The notes under the pieces were generated by a model. That model ran no database searches and was not told the origin of the DNA. It saw only the letters and a list, made by a program, of their open reading frames with translations. A stretch of DNA of 12,180 nucleotides from Streptosporangiaceae bacterium (GTDB taxonomy: Bacteria; Actinomycetota; Actinomycetes; Streptosporangiales; Streptosporangiaceae). Positions 5,867 to 10,870 of the stretch are shown piece by piece (within the stretch, counting starts at the first letter, position 1; each line of letters begins with the position of its first letter). Position numbers and translations under genes: made by a program. The stretch spans positions 1-12,180 of the forward strand of contig JASHOI010000177.1 of NCBI GenBank assembly GCA_030041195.1. Direction: 5' to 3'.

Positions 5867-6418
5867 CTAGTGGGCCAGTTCCCTGAGCAGGCCGGCGAAG
5901 TGATCGAACGCGGGCGGCCGGGCATCGGGATCCTTGGCCGCGTCGTCCCAGCGGCGCACCCGGATCGCCGCCGCCGCGTACGGCTGCGCCTCGAACCCGG
6001 CGAGTTCCGCCTCTTGCATCGGCCCGCCCTGCACGCCCAGCGTGTAGACCGAGGCGGGTGACAGGGCGGCCAGGTACTCGGGCTCGACCGCGCACAGGTA
6101 GCGCTTCGCCGCGACGTGCAGCCGGACCGGCTCGGTGACCTCGGCGCCGAACCACTGCGCCAGCCAGGACGCCCCGGCCTCGCCGTGCCTGGTGTCCGTG
6201 CCGCTCATCAGGTCGTGGCCGGTCATCGTCACAGCGAAGTGGCCAACGTCGTGCAGCAGCGCGGCGGCGATCAGCGCCTCCGCGGCGTTGTCCCGCTCGG
6301 CGAGCATCGCCGCCTGGAGCATGTGCGCGGCCTGGGTGACCGGCTCGCCGAGGTACTCGGCGGCGCCATCGCTGGCGAACAGGTCCGCGATCACCCGCAC
6401 CGCGTCGTCCGTGCTCAC
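5867..6418 (-). CDS. tmpB: HD-domain mixed-valent diiron oxygenase, TmpB/PhnZ type
   Basis: The 183-residue protein has the HD-domain metal ligands H32, H56-D57, H78, H101 and D158. It also has Y22, E25, H60 and K105, which match the active-site residues I recall for PhnZ at nearly constant offset (Y24, E27, H34, H58, D59, H62, H80, H104, K108, D161). PhnZ and TmpB cleave the C-P bond of alpha-hydroxyphosphonates using Fe(II)/Fe(III) and O2, releasing phosphate. Because the gene directly follows a TmpA-like dioxygenase, TmpB is the better fit: 2-(trimethylammonio)-1-hydroxyethylphosphonate to glycine betaine plus phosphate. GTG 6418 has GGAGG at 7 nt. The alternative, a phosphohydrolase, is unlikely given the retained Tyr/Glu pair. 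Substrate is inferred from context. Confidence 0.82.
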   Translation of the reverse strand: MSTDDAVRVIADLFASDGAAEYLGEPVTQAAHMLQAAMLAERDNAAEALIAAALLHDVGHFAVTMTGHDLMSGTDTRHGEAGASWLAQWFGAEVTEPVRLHVAAKRYLCAVEPEYLAALSPASVYTLGVQGGPMQEAELAGFEAQPYAAAAIRVRRWDDAAKDPDARPPAFDHFAGLLRELAH

Positions 6419-6444
6419 CGGCGCGCCTCCGGCACGACACTCAT
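6415..6444 (-). CDS. Nine-codon ORF bridging tmpA and tmpB (possible coupling leader)
   Basis: Reading leftward, the tmpA stop is embedded in ATGA. That ATG opens a frame of nine codons (MSVVPEARR), whose TGA is embedded in the GTGA that starts tmpB. The ATG has its own GGGAGG at 7 nt. Ribosomes could therefore terminate and re-initiate twice in a row. It may be only a by-product of a duplicated start region, with no functional peptide. Confidence 0.3.
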   Translation of the reverse strand: MSVVPEARR

Positions 6445-6456
6445 CGGCGCGCCTCC
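6419..6456 (-). repeat. Direct repeat of a ribosome-binding region (12 bp, 26-bp period)
   Basis: CGGCGCGCCTCC occurs at 6419-6430 and at 6445-6456 on the + strand. Read on the coding strand each copy is GGAGGCGCGCCG, a Shine-Dalgarno plus 7-nt spacer, followed by GTGAG and ATGAG respectively. One copy serves tmpB; the other overlaps the last codons of tmpA. The similarity continues past the start codon (both second codons are Ser), pointing to a short tandem duplication of the initiation region. Confidence 0.7.
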
Positions 6457-7559
6457 CTGCCCCGGCGGAGCACCGCCAGCGTCGAGGCCACGCCGTCGAG
6501 GTCGGTGTAGCAGCCCTGCAGGTGCCGCTCCCCCGCCGCGGCGAAGCCGGTCCTGGCGTGCAGGATCCGGGTGTTGTCGAACACGGCGCAGTCGCCGGGC
6601 TGGAGCCGGAAGGTCAGCATCAGCTCCGGCCTGATGATCGTCTCGGCGAACGCGCGGTACGCGGCGTAGAACGCGACGGTCTCGTCCGGCGACCCGGCCC
6701 GGCCCAGCCGCAGCGGCTGCAGCGAGCGGTTGTTGAACCTGACCTCGCGGATCCTGCCGCGCGGGTCGGTTGCGATCATCGGCCGGGTCGCGCGCAGCTC
6801 GGCCGTGGCGTCCGCGTACGCGAACGTGACCGGGGTGCTGGTGAGGATCGCGAAGGCCTTCGGGTCGGCGGCGCGCAGCAGCGCGGCCGCCTGGAAGCCG
6901 TCGACGAGCCCGGAGTCACCGCCCTCGACCGCGCTGGCCAGGCAGTGCAGCAACTGCACCGTCGGCACCGGGTCCCGGTACGGGTTGTCGGTGTGCGGGC
7001 CGATCGGCAGCCCGGTGAACGCGAGGTTGGCGGGCGTGGCCTCGACCCGGACGTCGAACAGGCGGCCGTAGTTGGTCTCCCTGACGTAGCCCATGCTCGC
7101 GGCGACGGCCAGCACCGCCGCAGGCCGGCACGGGACGTCGCGGAGCAGGAAGAACCCGTCCCGCAGCAGCGTGGCCAGGCACCGCTCGCGGATCGCGGGG
7201 TCGCCCAGGTAGCGCGGCCAGTCCTGGCGGCGCAGGCCGTCCAGGGTGGCCCCGGCGCCGGCGCCGGCCGCGGTCCAGAGCCGCTTCGCGTCCTCGGTGC
7301 GGTCGTCGTCGGGCGGCCGGCGCTGCTCGGCCAGCCACTCCCTGGAGAACACGGCCCGGTGACCGTCCGGGCCGAAGATGACCTCCACGGCGCTGCCCGC
7401 GACGGCGGTGCTGGCCACCGAGACGTCGGCCGGCAGGTCGGTGACGCTGCCCAGCCGCTGGCCGCTGGCCGCGTCCCGGCACTCGGCGCACTCGCAGCTG
7501 TCCCGGAGCAAGATCGCTGGCAGACCGTCGAGCGGGGGGTCGTGGGCGGCGGTCTTCAT
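6441..7559 (-). CDS. tmpA: Fe(II)/2-oxoglutarate dioxygenase, TmpA-like (GBBH family)
   Basis: The 372-residue protein has two parts. Residues about 10-80 form the GBBH-like N-terminal zinc domain: LRDSCECAECRD supplies C22, C24 and C27, with H67 as the likely fourth ligand. Residues about 110-372 form a TauD/TfdA dioxygenase core with the facial triad H189-x-D191 (IGPHTDNPYRDPVP) and H334 (ILHARTGF); R345 in GERHLQGCYTDLDG is the likely 2-oxoglutarate anchor. This architecture is shared by gamma-butyrobetaine and trimethyllysine hydroxylases and by TmpA, which hydroxylates 2-(trimethylammonio)ethylphosphonate. The adjacent PhnZ/TmpB-type gene makes TmpA the preferred call. ATG 7559 has GAAGGA close upstream. 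It is probably the first gene of a leftward operon. No carnitine genes or phosphonate transporter are in the window. Confidence 0.83.
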   Translation of the reverse strand: MKTAAHDPPLDGLPAILLRDSCECAECRDAASGQRLGSVTDLPADVSVASTAVAGSAVEVIFGPDGHRAVFSREWLAEQRRPPDDDRTEDAKRLWTAAGAGAGATLDGLRRQDWPRYLGDPAIRERCLATLLRDGFFLLRDVPCRPAAVLAVAASMGYVRETNYGRLFDVRVEATPANLAFTGLPIGPHTDNPYRDPVPTVQLLHCLASAVEGGDSGLVDGFQAAALLRAADPKAFAILTSTPVTFAYADATAELRATRPMIATDPRGRIREVRFNNRSLQPLRLGRAGSPDETVAFYAAYRAFAETIIRPELMLTFRLQPGDCAVFDNTRILHARTGFAAAGERHLQGCYTDLDGVASTLAVLRRGREARR

Positions 7560-7616
7560 GGTCCTTCAAGCGTGGGCCGGCGTCGGCCCCGGGCGCAACA
7601 CGCACCGCCGTTTGTT

Positions 7617-7653
7617 CGGTGATCCGATGCGCGCCAGGTCACCGGCGTTCACC
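7617..7653. promoter_or_regulatory. Inverted/direct repeat cluster upstream of tmpA (operator candidate)
   Basis: CGGTGA (7617-7622) and TCACCG (7639-7644) are 6-bp inverted arms with a 22-bp start-to-start spacing, about two helical turns. A further TCACC lies at 7649-7653, about one turn beyond the second arm. The cluster is 58-94 bp before the tmpA start, a sensible place for a regulator. No regulator gene is adjacent and no -10/-35 pair stands out, so this is tentative. Confidence 0.25.
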
Positions 7654-7665
7654 CCGGCGCCTCGC

Positions 7666-7703
7666 CGCCCCGGCCACGGCCGTGTGGTGCCGCGGCCGGG
7701 GCG
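7666..7703 (-). terminator. Strong GC hairpin downstream of the zinc-ribbon gene
   Basis: CGCCCCGGCC (7666-7675) pairs with GGCCGGGGCG (7694-7703). After a single A/C mismatch, CGGC (7677-7680) pairs with GCCG (7689-7692), leaving an 8-nt loop. This is 14 pairs in 15 positions. It begins 20 nt past the stop codon of the zinc-ribbon gene (reading leftward), as expected for a terminator insulating tmpA from that gene. There is no T tract, which is common for terminators in high-GC actinomycetes. Confidence 0.6.
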
Positions 7704-7723
7704 ATCGTGCCGGCACACAGCCC

Positions 7724-8392
7724 TCAGCGGCCGGTACGGGACCTAAGGAACGGCAGGCCGAGCGGGACGACCGCGACGACCGCCGCGGCCAGGCCGATGA
7801 ACGCACCGAAGCCCCAGCCCCAGTTGATCGAGGCGAACGCGTCGGAGACGCCGGCCGGCTTGAACACGAACGAGAGAACGGTGAGCACGAAGATCACGGC
7901 GGTGGCCGCGAGCATCGCCTTCTCGTGCTCCACCGGGAGCTTGAACGGCAGCCGGTCGAAGCCGGCCCGCAGGACGAGGTATGCGAGCACCGCCACCGCG
8001 AGAATGAGCCCGATGTACATGTAGCCGTGCCAGAGCCCGTTGACGGAACCGCTGAAGACGCCGTCGCTGACCGTGAACCACGGCAGGAACAGCGAGATGA
8101 CGAAGACAATGGCCGCACCGCCGACGATCTGGTCGTTGCGCGTCAGCCGCTTCAGGTCGAAGCTGAACGCTGGGGTAACGGCCGCGTCAGACCGCGCAGG
8201 CCCGCCGGGCCCGGATGCCGCGTATGGCCCACCCGGCGCGGCGCCCATGCCGGGACCCGCCGGTCCGCCTGGGGCCGATGGCACCGTCGCCACGCGAACG
8301 CTGGCCCCCCGGCCCGTGCTCAGCGGCGCCCCGCACCCCGGGCACGCCGCCGCCCCTTCGGCAACGTTGTTGCCGCACTGCGAGCAGATCAT
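7724..8392 (-). CDS. Zinc-ribbon membrane protein with four predicted transmembrane helices
   Basis: The 222-residue protein opens with a zinc ribbon, MICSQCGNNVAEGAAACPGCG, with Cys pairs C3/C6 and C17/C20. A Gly/Pro/Ala-rich linker (about 30-75) leads into a membrane domain with hydrophobic segments near 88-107, 122-143, 158-177 and 193-213. This layout is common in uncharacterised actinobacterial membrane proteins; I cannot give it a function. The ribbon would lie in the cytoplasm if the N-terminus is inside. ATG 8392 is chosen because the ribbon then begins at residue 2 and GAGAGG lies 8 nt upstream; the frame is open further upstream but without family features. A hairpin follows the stop codon. 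The window has a second zinc-ribbon membrane protein, MscL, at 9594-10013. Confidence 0.8.
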   Translation of the reverse strand: MICSQCGNNVAEGAAACPGCGAPLSTGRGASVRVATVPSAPGGPAGPGMGAAPGGPYAASGPGGPARSDAAVTPAFSFDLKRLTRNDQIVGGAAIVFVISLFLPWFTVSDGVFSGSVNGLWHGYMYIGLILAVAVLAYLVLRAGFDRLPFKLPVEHEKAMLAATAVIFVLTVLSFVFKPAGVSDAFASINWGWGFGAFIGLAAAVVAVVPLGLPFLRSRTGR

Positions 8393-8477
8393 GTTTTCCG
8401 CCTCTCGGATTGGCCGGAGCCCTGCTCCGCACCGTGCCTGCCGATTCGCCGCTGCCCGTTTTGCCCCCTTAGTGCCC

Positions 8478-8506
8478 GCATACCGGGTGAGCGAGCACCG
8501 GCATGC
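8478..8506. promoter_or_regulatory. Imperfect inverted repeat in the 5' region of the zinc-ribbon gene
   Basis: GCATACCGGGTG (8478-8489) and CACCGGCATGC (8496-8506) can pair over about ten positions with one mismatch and one bulged G, around a 6-nt loop. It lies about 86-114 bp upstream of the start codon at 8392. It could be an operator or a leader hairpin. No conserved riboswitch class is recognisable and nothing else clear was seen in 8393-8564. Confidence 0.25.
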
Positions 8507-8564
8507 CCCGCAGCGCGATCTCGGTACCACTACCGGGCTTGAACGGGCGCCATCGAGCCTTTTG

Positions 8565-8583
8565 GCCGAGGGAAATCCCTGGC
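8565..8583 (-). terminator. Short hairpin after the GNAT gene (weak terminator candidate)
   Basis: GCC(G)AGGG (8565-8572) pairs with CCCTGGC (8577-8583) with one bulged G and a short A/T loop. The hairpin starts 8 nt past the TAG of the GNAT gene on the - strand. No long T run follows in that direction. Position supports a terminator, but the stem is only 7 pairs. Confidence 0.35.
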
Positions 8584-8590
8584 TTTCGCC

Positions 8591-9451
8591 CTAGCAAAGA
8601 CCCTGGGGCTCGAAGCTGAGCACGACGCGGTCCTCGACCGGCCGATATCCGAGGCGGCGGTAGAGGGCATTGCTCGCGGGGTTCGCCAGGTCGGTGAACA
8701 GCACCACGTGGGCCGCGCCCGCATCGAGCGCCGCCCGGCTGACCGCGGCGGTGACCGCACCGCCGTAGCCGCGCCCGCGGTGTTCCGGCGGCGTGTAGAC
8801 CGGCCCGAGGCGTACCACGCCCTCGGCCGGGCGCGAGAACCCGGCCAGCGAGACCGCCGCGCCGCCGGCCTCCCAGAGGGTCAGGCCGCCGTAACTGATC
8901 CGGTCCTCGACCATGCCCGGGCCGGGCCCGCCCAGGTCGGCCAGCTCCCGCCGGAATGCGGCGAGCCACGGCTCGAGCAGGTCACGGTCGGCGGCCGTGG
9001 CGACCCGGGCGGCGCCTCGCGGGACCAGAACGGGCGGCGTGAGCTGCCCGAGCCGGAACAGCCGCGAGCGCCGGAACTCCCGCCAGCGCACGCCAGTCAG
9101 CCGGGACCATGCGGCCGCGAAGGCCGCTGCGTCTCCCTGTTCCGCGTTAACCCCTGGCAGCTGCCTGCCGCGGCTGGCCAGCGCCTCGGCGAGATCCGGG
9201 GCCGCGTGCGCGGGCAGCCGGGTGAGCAGCACCGGGAAGGGCGGGGTGTGCAGCAGGGCGGCGGTGACCCGGCCGGCCGCAGACCCCCACCAGCCGAACA
9301 GCGGCGCGACGTCGCCGAAAGCGGAAAGGCCGCGGACGCGCAGCGACTCAAGCGCCCCGAGCTGGATCGTGTTGTGCACCGGCCGAGACCGCAGGAAGCC
9401 GCCAGCGCCCGCGACGTAATCGTCCAGGCTTCCGGTCAGCGTCCAGGCCAC
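8591..9451 (-). CDS. GNAT-family N-acetyltransferase (FR47-like C-terminal domain)
   Basis: The 286-residue product has a poorly conserved N-terminal half and a clear GNAT acetyl-CoA-binding region near the C-terminus. Its VYTPPEHRGRGYGGAVT (about 218-234) holds the pyrophosphate-binding loop HRGRGYGG, followed by VVLFTDLANPASNALYRRLGYRPVED, the usual beta5-alpha4 block. The length suggests a degenerate N-terminal GNAT-like domain preceding the active one, as in many actinobacterial members. The start is uncertain: GTG 9451 is preferred because GGGAG lies 9 nt upstream, while GTG 9490 gives a longer form (299 residues) without any Shine-Dalgarno. It is divergent from mscL. The acetyl acceptor cannot be predicted. 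Confidence 0.8.
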   Translation of the reverse strand: MAWTLTGSLDDYVAGAGGFLRSRPVHNTIQLGALESLRVRGLSAFGDVAPLFGWWGSAAGRVTAALLHTPPFPVLLTRLPAHAAPDLAEALASRGRQLPGVNAEQGDAAAFAAAWSRLTGVRWREFRRSRLFRLGQLTPPVLVPRGAARVATAADRDLLEPWLAAFRRELADLGGPGPGMVEDRISYGGLTLWEAGGAAVSLAGFSRPAEGVVRLGPVYTPPEHRGRGYGGAVTAAVSRAALDAGAAHVVLFTDLANPASNALYRRLGYRPVEDRVVLSFEPQGLC

Positions 9452-9546
9452 GACCTCATGCTCCCGCTCCACCCTTGCTGAGCACACCACATTTTTCGCA
9501 GCTGCCGGCGAACCGTTCCGGACCGGGGCACTCCGTTGGTAACGTC

Positions 9547-9564
9547 CCGGTCAACGGCCGGTCA
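9547..9564. promoter_or_regulatory. CCGGTCA direct repeats in the GNAT/mscL divergent region
   Basis: CCGGTCA occurs at 9547-9553 and 9558-9564, an 11-bp period or one helical turn, 30-47 bp before the mscL start. On the opposite strand the repeat region includes TTGACC, a possible -35 for the GNAT gene, but no matching -10 is visible. This is a tentative regulator-binding or promoter site. Confidence 0.2.
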
Positions 9565-9593
9565 TCCGGCGCGCTGAAACCAGGGAGGATCGG

Positions 9594-10013
9594 GTGCGGG
9601 GCTTCAGAACGTTCTTGTTGCAGGGGAATCTCATCACCCTTGCCGTGGCCGTGGTCATCGGCGTCGCGTTCAATGCGGTGATCCAGGCCCTGATCGCGGA
9701 CATCATCACGCCGCTCATCGCGGCGATCGGGGGCAAGCCGAACTTCGCCTCGCTGTCCTTCACCGTCAACAAGAGCCACTTCCTCTACGGCAGCTTCATC
9801 AACGCCGTGCTGTCGTTCGTGATCATTGCCGCGGTGATCTACTACATCGTGGTCGGCCCGGCGGCCAGGATCACCGCGCTCGCGACCCGCAACAAGGAGG
9901 CGACCGAGCGGGACTGCCCCGAGTGCCTGCAGAGCATCCCGGTCAAGGCCACGCGCTGCATGTACTGCACCGCGGAGGTGCCGCCGGTCAGCCAGCCGAC
10001 GGCGGTGGCCTAG
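9594..10013 (+). CDS. mscL: Large-conductance mechanosensitive channel MscL with C-terminal zinc ribbon
   Basis: The 139-residue protein matches MscL, the membrane-tension-gated emergency valve against hypo-osmotic shock. It has the short amphipathic start MRGFRTFLLQGN (1-12) and the pore-lining TM1 AVAVVIGVAFNAVIQALIAD (17-36). Then come DIITPLIAAIGGKP (36-49), a periplasmic loop and TM2 at about 66-88. After a basic link the normal C-terminal helix is replaced by CPEC (108-111) and CMYC (122-125), a four-cysteine zinc-ribbon or rubredoxin-like knuckle. The start is GTG 9594 with GGGAGG 5 nt upstream, a near-ideal site. It is a single gene, divergent from the GNAT gene and convergent with the next. 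I believe similar ribbon-tailed MscL proteins exist in other actinomycetes, but I cannot check this. Confidence 0.93.
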   Translation: MRGFRTFLLQGNLITLAVAVVIGVAFNAVIQALIADIITPLIAAIGGKPNFASLSFTVNKSHFLYGSFINAVLSFVIIAAVIYYIVVGPAARITALATRNKEATERDCPECLQSIPVKATRCMYCTAEVPPVSQPTAVA

Positions 10014-10018
10014 CTGCT

Positions 10019-10044
10019 GGCTGGGGCCGGCGGGCGGCTCAGCC
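10019..10044. terminator. Small stem in the mscL/GNAT convergent gap (bidirectional terminator candidate)
   Basis: GGCTGGG (10019-10025) can pair with CTCAGCC (10038-10044), with one G-T pair and a 12-nt loop. It covers the 25-bp space between two convergent genes, where a shared terminator would be expected. It overlaps the GNAT stop codon. The stem is short and has no T run. Confidence 0.25.
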
Positions 10045-10836
10045 CGGCGACCACACGTACGGGGTGGTGATGGCGAGGCAGGCGAAGCCGAGCCGTTCCA
10101 GGATCGGCCGGCTCTCCGGCGAGGCGTCCACCTGCAGGTACCGGTACCCGCGCGCCGCCGCGAGCCTGGCCCGGTACCCGACCGTGGCCCGGTAGATCCC
10201 GCGCCCGCGCCACTGCGGCAGCGTGCCGCCGCCCCAGAGCCCGGCAAAGTCGGTGGCGCCGAAGGAAACCCTGGCCGAGCAGACCGGGATGTCGCCGGCC
10301 ATCGCCAGCACCAGCACCACGAGCTCGGGCGAGCTCCGCAGCTGCCCCATCAGCGAGCGGTGCAGGCGCGGGTCGGGGCCGAACACCCGGTCGTGCACCT
10401 CGATCATCAGCTCGACGCCGGCCTCGTCGGTGACCTGAACCAGCCGGACCCCATCGGGCAGCACAACCTCGGTGCCGTCGTGCCCGGCGATCTGCCCGGC
10501 ATCCGCCACCATGAGCGCCTCGGCGTCCTCGGCGGCGAACCCGGCGGAGGCCAGCCGCTCGCCCAGGTCGGGCGGCCGGTCGTAGCTGTACAGCTTCCAC
10601 TCGAACTGCTCGCCGCGGTCGGCGAAGTACCCGACCTGCTCCGCGATGACCTCGTCGGCGGTGCCGGCCTCCAGGTCCGACCAGGTGACGCCGGACCAGC
10701 CCTCGCCGTTGGCCGCGGACCAGCGGACGACCGGCCCGGCCCGCTCGCCGATCGCGCCGGAGCCGTCCGGATGCAGGCCGCGCCGCACCTGTGCGTCGAA
10801 CTCGGACAGGACGGTGGCCGGGTCGAGACTCACCAC
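10039..10836 (-). CDS. GNAT-family N-acetyltransferase
   Basis: The 265-residue protein ends in a recognisable GNAT domain. LVVLVLAMAGDIPVCSARV (172-190) is the beta4 region, LPQWRGRGIYRATVGYRA (206-223) contains the acetyl-CoA loop QWRGRGIYRA, and ASPESRPILERLGF (238-251) is the closing block. The N-terminal 120 residues carry no motif I recognise beyond a segment around EWKLYSYDRPPDL that resembles the first part of two-domain GNAT proteins. The start is GTG 10836, with GTG 10833 immediately after as an alternative; neither has a clear Shine-Dalgarno. It lies 34 bp downstream of the DNA polymerase gene on the same strand, so the two may be co-transcribed. Acceptor substrate unknown. Confidence 0.82.
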   Translation of the reverse strand: MVSLDPATVLSEFDAQVRRGLHPDGSGAIGERAGPVVRWSAANGEGWSGVTWSDLEAGTADEVIAEQVGYFADRGEQFEWKLYSYDRPPDLGERLASAGFAAEDAEALMVADAGQIAGHDGTEVVLPDGVRLVQVTDEAGVELMIEVHDRVFGPDPRLHRSLMGQLRSSPELVVLVLAMAGDIPVCSARVSFGATDFAGLWGGGTLPQWRGRGIYRATVGYRARLAAARGYRYLQVDASPESRPILERLGFACLAITTPYVWSPG

Positions 10837-10870
10837 CGCAGGCGATCACGCCGGACGGGGCCGGCGCAAC

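Noticed and set aside
6441..7559. Carnitine-pathway gamma-butyrobetaine or trimethyllysine hydroxylase
   Set aside because: The domain layout fits these too, but no carnitine genes are nearby and the adjacent PhnZ/TmpB-type oxygenase points to phosphonate oxidation. It is kept as the main alternative.
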